Positions 1 through 11,612 are shown, counted from the stretch's first letter. The stretch is DNA of 64,000 bases from Ischnura elegans (GCF_921293095.1 NC_060258.1:10236349-10300348), one strand, 5' to 3'. The notes: generated from the sequence alone by a model not told the origin. Program-made: numbers and translations.

Positions 1-330
1 GAATGCACTAGATAATACCTAAAATGGAAGTTGCTGCAGTATTCTTCGATTTCTCAAATCTTTTAATCTTGTGGACCGCCAACTGCTACTCTATAAACTT
101 GACTTGATGGGTTTTTGTGTAATAGCTAATTTTGATTGAATCCTACTTGCCGGACCAAATTCAATTTGTCGTTACCTCAGGAAATGGTGTAACTTTCATT
201 TGTCTGGGTACAGGCATAAATGATCATATAAATAGTTTTCTACAATTAAATGGTTCCAATCCATTCCCTATGCTGTTGGCACCAATATTGTTCTCACAGC
301 AACAGTACTTTTGGAGAATTGATAGAAAAA
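1..330 (+). pseudogene. Non-LTR retrotransposon reverse transcriptase relic (5' cut by window)
   Basis: Translating the plus strand in shifting frames gives a pattern typical of the palm region of jockey/CR1-type reverse transcriptases. A piece reading EVAAVFFDFSNL (about 27-62) stands where the family has an aromatic-x-D-F-S block. It is followed by a leucine-rich stretch and, from about 134, IESYLPDQIQFVVTSGNG, which matches the usual SYL-x-R-Q-x-V block. In-frame stops and frame changes separate the pieces, and the catalytic YADD box is not visible, so this is a dead fragment. It probably extends to the left of the window. The family assignment is by motif only. Confidence 0.5.
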
Positions 331-2300
331 TGCAAAAATAAAGTCATAATTTCTCTACCCATCTCATTGAATACATTGGAGTTCCTCGTCTAAGACATTA
401 GCCATTTTTAGAGATCAAAAAAGAGGCATTTAGGCCATAAACTTTTTGAAAACATGATGCCTTTTACTGTCCTCTGTTCAAAAAGTGGGTTCAATTACCA
501 CTGCCATGCAAAAATTAGAGGATTTGATACTCGTCTTTGTCTTTAAGTAATGGTTATTTTATTGAAGTTGGTAGCAAAAACTGTAACTACTGTTTTCGCT
601 AATATTTCTCATATCTCGCTCACTAAGGGTGAGGCCTTGAGACAAAGTTTCATTACACTTCCCTAAAAGACAGAGAAAAGAATGTCACATAAGACACAAA
701 GAAATAATATCTCCTTCATCTTACACAGAAAACAGTATGTTTATACATGTCTTGAAAGGTATTCCCATCGTTGATTGTTAAAAGAAATCAGGCCGTTATA
801 TATACCAAATAATTTTGTAATGTGTGCTAAGAATGTTGGCTATGTTGTGTAATCTGACTGATGTGTTCCATTGAATAATGGTGCATAAGTAATTAAACCG
901 ACTAAATGAGTAAAAGGGAAAGTTACTTTTCAAAAAACCATGCGATACAACTTTGTAATAACATTAGGAGAGTTACAGGCTAATGTTTGGTCAGAGAAAT
1001 GCAACTTGTTAAACAAAACGAAACACAGAACTATATAGACTGCAAAGTACTGGCGAATCACAAATATATATATTAACTTTTTCAATACCTTCTTCCTAAA
1101 ATGTCAGATGCTGACATTTATCATGCAAGGGGCCAAAAGATTTCCATTCGAGTTCTTCCGTTGGGCACTTCCATTAAAGCTGCAAAACTGCTTTATGAGT
1201 TGAACGAAGTCTGCAGTCACAATCACACCTTAATCAATCCACCCTGCATTGGACAGTAAAAATAACATTGATGTCTCCCTTACTACATTTATCTATTTAA
1301 AGTTTCTCAAATCTGCATGAAATTATACTCGCCTATAACCCAACAAAAGAGTCCAAATGGAGAAGGCAGTGATCAAAAGAATACATGGGTTCCCTTTCAT
1401 TTTCTCTCTTTACCTAGGATTAAGAGCAGAGGTGGATATCTTGGGGAAGAGAACGATATTCCCAGTGAGTCTTCTACTCAGATTCACAGTCTCCTCATCG
1501 TGGGTCTATTTTCAAACCCTTGTAATAGGTAGCCACACCACCAACAGTCATATACAACAAATTTATATTTAATGACGGTTACTTACATAATAATGACAAT
1601 TTTAAAGTATTTGCTAATGTTTACACCTCTTCTTTACTGTCATATTCCATGAATTCAACATGTTAACATGTTTCGTGGGCACTTCAGGAGATGTGGAGGG
1701 TCATCGATGGCGAACATTGTTTCACCTGCAAATCTGAAATAAAGATAGGATATCTTTGCCAAAGTTTTGGGGGAATAGGAAGGGCTATCTTCAAAGGGAT
1801 TACTCATCACGCCAGCTTCCCTAATATAAGGGTACTCCCGTGGAAAAATATCATATAGTAAATGAATGTCCCTCGCATGGAAGAAAATAATGACCTAATA
1901 GTACTCAAGTCCCCACCCTGTGCACTTGCATTTACCCCGTCATAACACCATTTACAGCACATATACAGTATGACACTAATAAAAAAAATCCACAGATTCT
2001 CCAAGAACATAAAAATATTATACGCTAAGTACGATATGTCACATCAAAACAGATTGCTTCATTAATTTTGAAATTGAATTGGAGGAACAGGCACATACAG
2101 CGAAACCACCGTACTCGCCTACCGCCTTTGAGTGCATTAATGGCCAACTTATACTACAAATACTTTCAATTGTTAATTCCGGGGAAATGAATGCAATTTG
2201 ATAGGGCTATCAGGAGTATTTAGCGCGCCGTATCCGCTAGCATGACAACGTTGAGACGAAGGCATGTTTACACGGATTAAACGATTCCAAACGGTTTGTT
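331..2300. other. Intergenic stretch, nothing recognised
   Basis: AT-rich sequence with only short chance ORFs (up to about 71 codons). No splice-consistent reading frame, repeat array or transposon terminus was seen. Confidence 0.5.
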
Positions 2301-2314
2301 GTCGTCTGCCAGTA

Positions 2315-2425
2315 ACCGCCGATTGGCTGTTATCCTGACGTCACGCGATTGCCACGCCACAGAGGCCGGGGTAGACGCGGAAAGCTCAACACCTCTTCGC
2401 AGTGAATCGTGAATTTCTCTCCTTC
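2315..2425 (+). promoter_or_regulatory. Candidate promoter of family copy 1 (inverted CCAAT and CRE-like site)
   Basis: Just upstream of the conserved leader exon there is an inverted CCAAT box (GATTGGCT, about 2321-2328) and a full cAMP-response-element palindrome TGACGTCA at 2336-2343, in a locally GC-richer, CpG-rich patch. No TATA box is obvious. A promoter role is inferred from position. The corresponding flank of leader copy C has a TGACGT half site directly before the conserved GGCGCGGC block. Confidence 0.4.
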
Positions 2426-2617
2426 TCGTGGCGCGGCATTTAGGCGTGTGGACGACATTACAACGATTACAACTGATCACAACATCGCCACTCTAGTGGC
2501 GGTCAGAACGAGGACAGGGTCAACAGTTTTCGTGTACGGTGTGGAGATAAAGTGCGCATGCTTTTTTCCCTGGAGAGCCAGGATAAAGAGATTGTTATTG
2601 TTTTGGCATTACTTTCG
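2425..2617 (+). other. 5' noncoding leader exon, family copy A
   Basis: This block recurs at 17415-17603 and 51370-51561. All three share a GGCGCGGC start, a GACAGGGTCAACAGTTTTCG-like middle (AGAGTCAAGAG in copy C), the words GAGCCAGGATAA and ATTGTTTTGGC, and end in TTCG followed by a donor (GTAAGT here, GTGAGT in the others). Homology runs about 100 bp into the following intron, including GATCCCTGCC. It has no conserved frame, so I read it as a 5' untranslated exon that splices to the coding exon whose acceptor precedes position 6623. The transcription start is not defined. Confidence 0.55.
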
Positions 2618-4572
2618 GTAAGTGTTTCATTACTTCTATTCTTTGTTGTCACATAAAAACATTCAGACAGTTCTGTATCACTCCTCTCGTTTCTTTAATG
2701 TATTCATTAATTCCGCGATCCCTGCCTAGATCTCAACAGTGGGATAATAAGTCCTGTTAAATACATATTGTTTAAAAGTTGGTGCTATAACAATGCATAT
2801 TAAGGATGCAATGTTAGATTGCATGTTATGTAGGGTCGCATACCGGGTTATCCAACCTTCAGTGATGCGTAACATGGCGGATGCGACTCATAGACGACAC
2901 TGAAATTGCTCACTTTACAAAGTCTCTCTTTACGGTCAAGTGAGACTTAGCTAAAGTTCGTTTAATAGTCATTGCAAAGATCTCACTTTTTAATGTGGCT
3001 CTTAAGCTGCCAAAATCTCGATCAGGCCTTGAAAATTTGATTGTTGGCGATGAACGCTGCGAAAAAAGTGAAAAAGAAGTTGACACACGATATTATATGC
3101 GTTCTTGTTTACATGGTTCTGGCGACTGGGTATTCCGTGTTGTATTTTGTTAAGCTTTTATTAAGCTGCATTTTTTCTTTCTCTCTTACTGTGTACTAAT
3201 GTAGAGGAATACTGCGTTATTGGAAGCTTTTCCCCAATAGCTTTTTTGCACGTAAATGAACTGAGTTGTCTGAATAAAAGCTCACTTATAATTATCTTGA
3301 TCGTGTATTGGTAATGCCCTTCGATGTTTCCAGGGAAGTAAAAGTTTAAATGCTGATATTTTCACGTTATTTTATGATCATCTTCTATGATTAACGGCAC
3401 ACGGTTGTTTGGACTACATGTTAGGCGAAGTTTGATGGTATACGTTCAGTAATGGTGAATGAAATTCTCTCGCGTTAACTTGAAACTGTACCAATTAATT
3501 AGAATATTTACCAATCAGTGGTTGTCTCTGGTGGATGCATATTTTGAAGGAGTTATGGGTTATGGGATAATTCCTTTATGCTTACCTATATTTTAATTCT
3601 TGGAATGTTGACTTAAGGGGTTATCTATACTAGAGAAATGGACACTCAAGTATACCTACCTATGTCATCAAAACCAATGAATATATGATGAAACATGTTG
3701 AATGTGAGAATAGATTTATATCAATATAAACATCTCCATGTCTGCTTCAAATGATGCCTCGACATATGTGAATACATAACCCGAGTATCCATTCACGAAT
3801 TTTGTAGTGAAAAATGTCAATGAAGTCTGTGATCCTTTGTAAATAAAATTTCATAACAATCCTACGTCCTCGAGAAAATATTGTTTTTCTGCAAATAATG
3901 TTATTATGAAGGAAAGTATGTTTTACTTTTTATCTCTGCCTTTCATAAGGAAATCATCATTGTAAACATTCAAATGCAGAGTTGAAAAAACGAAACAGAA
4001 ACCGTCTAGTTTCAAAATGACAGAAACATGTTAAACGTGATATGGAGTCATACGGAAAGAGTACATTATGCAATAATGGAATGAAAACGCTTAAAATGCA
4101 ATACAACGTATAGAAACTAGTATTTGGTTGGCCAAGCGACATGAAAATCAAATATTTCCTTACGAAGACCATTTATACGCCACTTTTGCTATCATATTCA
4201 AGTATCTTTGAGGGAAATTATAGAATATAAACTCATAAGTAACCGAAGAACTTAACAATTACTAGCTTGTATTCAAAATCAACATAAATTATGCCAACCT
4301 GTTCAACCACTTACTCTGTTGTAATTATCACGTAATCATAAAATTTTCCTTGGTGGTATAATGTTCGATAGAGTTCAACTTCAAAATTTAAGTAATGGGT
4401 CATCTCCATCAATACCGACTCGATGTATTTTCACGGAAAAGACGTATATTAAGTGTCTGGCTATTTCATGAAGCGCGCCAATCTGCTGCTGTGTCCTCCC
4501 CAAAAAATTAATTCCTATTAATTTCCGTAACCCAAATATCTTCTTATTTTAACTTATAATACAGCCGGTGTA
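2618..4572 (+). other. First part of presumed intron 1 of family copy 1
   Basis: Starts with the donor after the leader exon. Beyond the ~100 bp shared with the other leader copies I see no gene, repeat array or element here. Confidence 0.35.
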
Positions 4573-5820
4573 GTCATATTTATTCATCCGTGAAGGACAC
4601 TTTCGCCCATAAGTCAACTCAGGTTGGGCACTTTAGATTAAAGTGACAATTCGGCCATTTTCTTCTAAAGTGGCGTTTATGAAACGGAAAAAGCAGACTT
4701 TAGCTGAGCAAAAGTATACTTTAGCTTAAAATGCCGTCTATCAAACGCCTCCTTACATTAGTAAAAATTGTTTAGTGAGTTAAAATGTGTGTTCTTAGGG
4801 GTACCCAGCGAGGGTTGGGGAAGGGGGGCAGCTACCCCCCGTAGAAGCTAAAATGCAGAAGAGTTAGAGCAAAATCAATACGGAATTGAAAGGAAAGTAT
4901 TCAACAAATTTTCTTTAAGCCCACGAAAAATCATATATATTTGTAAGATATGTAACAAAGTAAAACTATTTTTTCAAGGAAATAATCTCACAAATCACAT
5001 GGCTTGTCCCCCCCTAGTTATCATCCTGGATACGCCCTTGCCTGATTACATGATACATTAAAACACATACGGGTTAATGTCAAAATGAATGAACGTGAGC
5101 ATGATCGCCAAAATGCACCATGTAGCCGCCCAACTTGTGCGAATGCATGCACAGGAAATAGAACCTGTTCTAATTTGGTTCATCCATTCGTATATGTTCC
5201 GTTCCGGTCATATTTATTCATCCGTGAAGGACACTTTAGCCCATAAGTCAACTCCAGTTGGGCGCTTTAGGTTAAAGTGACAATTCGGCCATTTTCTTCT
5301 AAAGTGGTGTTTATTAAACGGAAAAAGCAGACTTTAGCTCAGCAAAAGTATACTTTAGCTTAAAATGCCGTCTATCAAACGTTAGTAAAAATTGTTTGGT
5401 GAGTTAAAATGTGCGTTCTTCATCATATTCATAGGGGTTCCCAGTGAGGGTTGGGGGGGGGCAAGCTCCCCCCTTAGAAGCTAAAATTGCAGAAGTGTTT
5501 GAGCAAATTCAGTACTGAATTGAAACGATAGTATTCAACAAATTTTCTTTAAGCCCACGAAAAATGATATATATTTGATATATATATATATATATGAATC
5601 ACATGGCTTGCCCAACACCTCCCTAGTTATGATCCAGGGTACACCCTTGCCTGATTACATGATACATTAAAACACGAACGGGTTAATGTCAAAATGAATG
5701 AACGTGAGCATGATCGCCAAAATGCACCATGTAACCACCCAATTTGTGAGAATGCATGCACAGGAAATATTTCCTGTTCTAATTTGGTTCATCCATTCGT
5801 ACATGTTCCGTTCCGGTCCA
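4573..5820 (+). repeat. Tandem duplication, two units of about 634 bp
   Basis: Unit 1 begins at GTCATATTTATTCATCC (4573) and unit 2 at the same words (5207). The units share AAGTGACAATTCGGCC, the G-rich GAGGGTTGGG block, GAATGAACGTGAGCATGATC and a closing TCCGTTCCGGTC. Divergence is several percent, with a TA dinucleotide run (5577-5596) replacing sequence in unit 2. A block of CCCCCC/GGGGGG resembles the short G/C elements elsewhere in the window. The pair lies inside the presumed first intron of family copy 1. Confidence 0.85.
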
Positions 5821-6159
5821 CAAAAACCATTCACGCAAACGTATGTTAACTTGTACATGTTAATGTACCATGTAACAAGGCCTTAATATCCCAGACAGCA
5901 CAAAATATCTGGAATGTCTTTAGCTAATATCTGTTAAATATCTCGTAATAACCTTTGTTGAAATTTTTTAAATATCTGAATGTCTGCTTTTCTGGTATCT
6001 ACATGATATCTTGAGAATATATTTTCTAGACATTCATATTAAAATTTGACCCGCTTGGCAATTGCAGGATAAGTGACTTGAATATAATATGTTCCGGTAT
6101 AGCTAGAGTTTAGTATTCAACTGAATTGTTCTCAAGTATTGGCTCTGCTTCTTTGGTAT

Positions 6160-6440
6160 CACTGACATGGCAATGACAACATCACCTCGCTGCAACATGT
6201 CGGGTGTGACAGCCGTGAATGGTCTCCCTGACTACTTGAAGCACCAACAAACTGCCTTCTGACGCTCTCGTCCTCTGAACCCAGGGAACTGCAATCTTGT
6301 TGGCCATAGATGCTCCATAACCTTTGCACAAACGTCACCGAATAGTCTACACAATTTCTTTCCCAGCGTTGAGAAATACAGTGAAGGCACACTGCTTGTA
6401 ATGTATCTCCCTGACTGATGCCATATTGAAATGGTCATAC
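6160..6440 (-). pseudogene. PIF/Harbinger-type transposase relic
   Basis: The minus strand encodes a fragment reading YITSSVPSLYFSTLGKKLCR, then a VCAKVMEHLWPTRLQFPGF stretch, and after a stop GRPFTAV. This matches the helix-turn-helix region of HARBI1-like transposases, where a Y-x-SG start, a G-x-S-x-x-S-V-x-R helix, a LxPxxIxFP block and a GFPGVIG-x-ID motif follow in this order. The ID residues carrying the first catalytic aspartate are not preserved, and an internal stop is present. No termini were found. It lies within the presumed intron just upstream of the coding exon at 6623. Confidence 0.5.
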
Positions 6441-6627
6441 AGCTTAGCTATCAGTGGGAAAAACTAGAAATTTTGCGTGCAGATCCATGGAACTTCAGCT
6501 AACGCATAGGTATCTAACGTTTCACAACAATACCGTTGCTGTCGGATGAGAAAACAATAATGGTGCATTACTTCATGGGCAACCCTCATACTCAATGCAT
6601 TTCTTTTTATTTCTAGGTGTAGTTGAA

Positions 6628-7689
6628 ATGGAAGGTGTTGGTGACACAGTGGAAAAACTTCCTGTTGAAGAGGCTGCAGCACTAGATGGGTTGGCCATGC
6701 CAGAGGAAGGGATCAGAGACATAATTACTGAAATACGCCACCAGCAGTCCAGCGGTTTCGCTTCTTTGCGAGATGAGATCACTTCAAGGGATATTCTGCT
6801 CCGAAAACTGGAGGAGAGCGCCACTAGATTATCTGAGGATATCGCTCCTGTGAAGGATTATGTGACGGCAAAGATGCAAGAAGAGGCGCACAGTGCAATG
6901 TCTCAATCTTCAGACTCGCCTGAAGGAGGCGCTACTCAGGACGGAGACCAGGAAACTGAAGAAGAGAGAAATAATAGAGCCCAAAATAGATGTGTAGACG
7001 TGATGATGAGTCTCACAGAAATACGTGAGAATAACGAGGAGAAAACACAGAAAGTCAGAGGTTTTTACGAGAGAATATACAAAGCATCCCCCTTCACCTC
7101 TCTTATGCTGAAGTTTCTGGAGAGAAATCGTGGATTGAAAGTACTAATCGATTGTGATTCCTCCAATATCTCTAACTTAGTGGGACGATTGGTTAACCTG
7201 GATGGTGTAAAACAGGATGGAAGGTTTTTGAATGTGTTTGTTGACTTTTTTCAATGCAAGGTTTACTTGGGAAAAGTTGCTGGGGAAGTTACAGTATATG
7301 AAGGTTACAAAATTTTTATCAAAAGTTTTGGCTCTGAAGTTCCCCTGGCTCGGAGCTTGGCACAGATGGTGATGTACTTGATCTTCAAAAACCGAGGGTG
7401 TCCTTACGAGTGTGATGATGAAATGCATGAGAAACTGTACGAGAAAATCGTGCAGGAAGCATTACAGAAGAAGAATACCACAGGAGTGTGCATGGACGAC
7501 TTGATAAAAAATGCCTTAAGTATGCAATCACCTTTATCTAGAGAAGTATCATTGATTTCGGTCGTCCCGGCAATGCTCGTCAAGTACAGTTCGCAGGGAG
7601 GAATGTCGCAACTGCAGGAGCAGATGCCTTTTCTCACGTTCTTCTTCATGCAACATGTGATTCCGAAAATGAAGAGCATAGTCAATTAA
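6628..7689 (+). CDS. Uncharacterised 353-aa protein, duplicated family copy 1
   Basis: I do not recognise the family. The start is taken at 6628 rather than the in-frame ATG at 6595. In both this copy and the one at 36615 an AG acceptor precedes TTGAAATGG, which puts the upstream ATG in the intron. Residues about 40-80 form a charged helical, coiled-coil-like segment (RDEITSRDILLRKLEES). Next comes an acidic linker (about 90-115), a conserved block containing VRGFYERIYKASPFTSLMLK, and SSNISNLVGRLVNLDG. Residues about 194-236 have diverged sharply from copy 2. A conserved C-terminal part follows (SLAQMVMYLIFKNRGCPYEC, REVSLISVVPAMLVKY, QMPFLTFFFMQHVIPKM). There is no signal peptide or clear membrane segment. 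The stop is followed at once by donor GTAAGT at 7691. The intact frame and selective conservation argue for a real gene. Confidence 0.75.
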   Translation: MEGVGDTVEKLPVEEAAALDGLAMPEEGIRDIITEIRHQQSSGFASLRDEITSRDILLRKLEESATRLSEDIAPVKDYVTAKMQEEAHSAMSQSSDSPEGGATQDGDQETEEERNNRAQNRCVDVMMSLTEIRENNEEKTQKVRGFYERIYKASPFTSLMLKFLERNRGLKVLIDCDSSNISNLVGRLVNLDGVKQDGRFLNVFVDFFQCKVYLGKVAGEVTVYEGYKIFIKSFGSEVPLARSLAQMVMYLIFKNRGCPYECDDEMHEKLYEKIVQEALQKKNTTGVCMDDLIKNALSMQSPLSREVSLISVVPAMLVKYSSQGGMSQLQEQMPFLTFFFMQHVIPKMKSIVN

Positions 7690-8023
7690 GGTAAGTGACT
7701 CACTTGGTAAAAATTTTATCAGAATACAGAAATATTCATGAAAAATACACTTAACAGATATAGTAATTGAGGTTAACTATCCATTGCAACAGATATTGAT
7801 CTGGCAATTACATATGAAGCATGGATCCCACAAAACTATAAAACTAATTTCCATCCAATTAAATAATAATTAATAATAACAAAACACATTTTATTTTTCT
7901 GTATCTAATTCCTTGAAATGAGAACAAAATATTTTCTATGCTAAAAAATAGTTTATGTAGATAGTCTAAAGTTTTTAGTCACGAAATGATAACATTTATT
8001 GTACATTCCACTAGTTAATTTAT

Positions 8024-8066
8024 AATAACCACGTGTTTCGATGCTTGGCATCATCATCAGGTGAAA
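8024..8066 (-). ncRNA. Hammerhead-ribozyme-like core, possible Penelope-type relic
   Basis: On the minus strand CTGATGA (8060-8054) is followed by TGATGCCAAGCATC, which can form a five-pair stem (GATGC/GCATC) with a CAA loop. Then comes GAAAC and the self-complementary CACGTG. CTGATGA, stem II, GAAA is the conserved core order of the minimal type I hammerhead ribozymes found in Penelope-like elements and retrozymes. A clean stem III/stem I closing with a NUH cleavage site is not obvious, so the motif may be degenerate or only resemble one. Confidence 0.3.
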
Positions 8067-9533
8067 TATGAATAACAAGTGAGTTGCGCCAAAGAAGCAA
8101 TGCTGCTTTCTATCAGTTGTTGAGAGGAGTGTGGGGAGCAGGTGAAAGGGGGTGGTTGGGGTGAAAGTAGGTGATCAGAGTAATAAAGGTTAAATTGCTG
8201 AAATGGTATATATTGATGTATTAATGTCAATTCATCTTGGTGAATTCTATTCTGTAAGTTATCCTTTCTCTAATACTCTATGTTCTTAATATATTTTGCA
8301 TTCTTAGGTTAGGTTTTCATGTTTACATAAAGGTAAGGTATGCCTGAAAGTTGTCTTTTCTCCAATAACCAAAGTTCTTAATATATTTTGCATTCCAAGG
8401 ATAGATTTTCATGTTTACATTACAGACTAAAGTGTGCCTGAGGGTTATCCCATTTCTACCGTGGTATTTAGTATCCCCTCCTGTGGCACTAATTCATGGG
8501 ACCCAATTGTAAATTAATATTCAAAAGAGGATACTGCGACTTTTAGGTAAAATGCCTGCTATACTCCCCATGGTGCCATCTATTTTGGAAATTTAATATT
8601 TTGCTTCTTGTTTTTGTGTATTTGTACTCTGCAATAGTTTTTGCAAATAAGAATATATCTAAGCATACAACCAAAGATAATTATCATTGTTATTATACCA
8701 GGAGTGCTACAAGCCACCAACAAACATTTATTAGAAGTAAAAACTCGAGTTATTCCCCTTGGCAAATGGGAAAATATTGTTATGTAATGATCTTCCATTG
8801 TATGTTAAGAGAGTGAAGACTATTTCCCTCTTCAATTGCATGATTTGTGAGTTTTTTTTAATCAATCATTTTATTCTGTGCACAAATTTCTTAATGTGTG
8901 ACATTTTTTCCTTTCTTTATTTTTAATGTTTGTATAACTCACTCAACCTTACGAATGCATAATTAGCGGACGAATTAAAGCAAATTACCGTACGAATGAA
9001 AATATTAATTTAATGATAATTTTCATAACCTTAATGGTCTTAGAGACTTAGGAAAAAATCAAATTTAAAAATATCTCATTGTATTGGAGAGAAACATAAG
9101 TAATCGTTGCATAAAAACACACATAATATCTATACATTCCTAAAATTTACTCTTCACAATATTCCGAAGTGCCATTAAAGTCGTTCTTAAGAAGGAGAGA
9201 CGTAACTAATGTTTTGAATTTTGCTATTTCATGGTTCATTCAAGTTTAGGAGGGAGCTTTGTTGCAGCGGTTGGGGGGTGTTATGGGGGGATAAAAAAAA
9301 CCACAAACCTGACTGAATTTTAGCTGAATACAATAATTTAAAGTATTCTCGCTAGATAAATGGAGTGAGTTTCCTAATCACCCAGTTGCCACTCTAAATA
9401 TTATCGTTGTTATTAAGGACTGACGTCACAATCTGTTCATTAACCCTGGCAATAAAATCAGACACTTCTTCTCTTCCCTGCCCCCCCTCCATTTTCGCAC
9501 TCACAACGTCAAGACAGCCCTGAACGTTGCCAG

Positions 9534-9790
9534 GGATGCCGACTTACAATAAATATTTGGGGGGCCCAATCCGGGTGTCCTGCCACGGAAATTTTTATAA
9601 GTAGTGATTTTTAAGTTTTTAAGCATTTTAAAAGAGTCATACGATCAACATTAGAGCCATGATAACTTATAATCTCGATATCTGGACTCTTCGCGGAAAA
9701 TCGACAAGCCTGACACATTTTTTTCCTCACACCCATAATGAATTTCAGAGGGGGGGTTCGGGCCCCCTCAGGCCCCATGGAGTCGGCACC
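9534..9790 (+). repeat. REP-B short inverted-repeat element, copy 1
   Basis: About 257 bp with ends GATGCCGAC and GTCGGCACC (consensus terminus GGTGCCGAC), an inner GGGGGGCCC block near each end and a shared core (AAAAGAGTCATACGATCAAC). Two more copies lie in the same orientation at 11613 and 29201. It has no coding capacity and is MITE-like in form. The family was not identified. Confidence 0.75.
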
Positions 9791-10116
9791 AATGAATTTT
9801 ACTTGCGATGGTTGATTTCATGAGAGGTAGCACTTTTGTTTCTGCATTTGCACTCACAGCATTTGTTGCATTTGTTAAATTTTTAGTTAACGTTCGGCCA
9901 GTGATTTTTATGGGATATTTATTTCTGCCTAAAATAGCATGTGTAAATTTGACAAATAAACCTGGAAAACACCGTGAATTTTATAATGTAATTAGTGGGA
10001 GAACCATGACTGATAACATTAATAATATTAATATTAATTATCGCATTTTATTTTCTTAATTAATGAAATTCAAACAATTTTGTTACATCTGATTTTTTTG
10101 GTCCTTGCTTCAACAG

Positions 10117-11200
10117 GTATGAAGAATGTGCGTTCAACAAAACGTCGGAGATGAGTGCCTTGAAGTTATTGTTCTTGTTCCTGAAATTGATTGTCTCGAA
10201 GAAGAGATTCGTATTTTATTCCACGTCAGTCATTTTGGTGAACCGGGAGTTGAAAAGTGACTATGGCCAACATATATCAATGCCTTCGCAGTTGCTGCCT
10301 AATCGGTGTTTGATTTAAAACCTATATATGCAAAGTTGGATATTATCATTATAGTTTGTTTATTATTACTATTATAACATGCTATTTTGATTTTATAATG
10401 CCTTTATCACACATTGCAGAACTGCTCAGATGCAATGCTTGTGCGATAATATCTGCATTCTGAATTTATAATCATTATTTCATTACTACTGGTGTTCCAC
10501 TAATTAAAAGAACATATATCCTCCTTGGTAACCCCTGTATATTGTATTTATCCTAACCTATAATGGCACATAAAAAAGATTGAGACTTATTTTCCTTTCA
10601 ATTCAATAATTTTTTGTATTAATTGTTAATTCTCTCATTTTGTTTATGTCTTGCATTCTCTGTCAATGAGATCCATTGTCTAGGTACAAAATCTTGACAA
10701 TGATGCATTGAAATTATAATTAGTTTGATGGCATTTATTCTTTGTAATTTTTTTGATGGTTTCACATACAATATGTAGCTTAGAGCCATATTTTTTCAAA
10801 TGAATACATTGTACTATGGGTTAGTTTTTTTTATTGCCATGATTTTTCAATATAGCCTAGAAGACATATTGTTTTTGCTATTTCTGTCTGTCATCCCTGA
10901 TAAGAAAGACAATATCAGTTGATTGATAAATGTATTTTTCATACCCATTGATAGCCATAAAGGGATGTTCTGATATTATGTTAACCTTTAGGTTTTTGAA
11001 TATGATTTTGTAATTTGATTCCAATAAAAGAAGAGGTTTATTCTTACTTATTCTTGTATAAATACCCATGATTTCTCTCCAAGCAAAATCAGTTGGTAAG
11101 AGGCATAAATATGTGTTTAACAAGAATATTTCTGGGTGACCAATGTGATCAGAAATGAAAAGAATGGTAGGTTTTTTACAATAAAATTTTCATACGTTAA
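10117..11200 (+). other. 3' noncoding exon and poly(A) region, family copy 1
   Basis: Begins after acceptor TTGCTTCAACAG and shows strong similarity to 39147-40180. The first exon already stops before its donor. A joined ancestral frame (as in the 46163 fragment, where the frame stays open to the donor) would reach a stop one codon into this exon. It therefore looks like 3' UTR. A 65-codon stretch (about 10119-10316, containing KKRFVFYSTS) is open, but the matching frame is shifted by 2 bases in copy 2, so I do not call it coding. A poly(A) signal AATAAA lies at 11180-11185, matched by 40156-40161. Confidence 0.6.
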
Positions 11201-11460
11201 ATGCTTGTTTCACAAATAATATAAAAGATGATGTTCAAATCTGCCTGTAAGTATTGGTGTCACTCACCGCATATTTAAATGGGTTTACCCAAACCTCCAC
11301 TCGCATCGTAATACTCCACTTGCGTCGTTTTTGGACGAATATAATTAGGGGTACTAACCGAAATTTATACACAATTCGATGTGAAATATCATCTTCATGG
11401 CTTTTAAACGATATTCCTCACAATGAAAATGTTATACTGTAAAATATTGGAAAAAAGTGG
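11200..11460 (+). repeat. 3' flank shared by the two family copies
   Basis: The block around GTACTAACCGAAATTTATAC and CGATATTCCTCACAATGAAA matches 40935-41105 downstream of copy 2, which shows that the duplication reached past the poly(A) sites. A word here (CATTTAAATGGGTTTAC-like, 11272-11290) also recurs in inverse orientation at about 17300-17320. Confidence 0.65.
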
Positions 11461-11612
11461 ATTACATTCCGCTAATAAATGCACTGAGGACATTTTTGTA
11501 AACCGATTAATATGCTACCAAAGTAGCAACAGAAATCAACCAATAGTTTGTCTCCTCTATTGAATCTCATCGGCCTGTTTTCCCATTGGTGTGAGATTCT
11601 ACAGATTACCAG

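Larger units (their letters stand above)
7691..10116 (+). other. Intron 2 of family copy 1
   Basis: Bounded by donor AAG|GTAAGTGA and acceptor TTCAACAG|GTATG. Both boundaries are matched in copy 2 (37652-39146). The intron holds a hammerhead-like motif (8024-8066), a pair of similar TTCTTAATATATTTTGCATTC stretches (8282-8415), a short G-rich block near 9270, and REP-B copy 1. No coding exon was seen inside. Confidence 0.6.
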
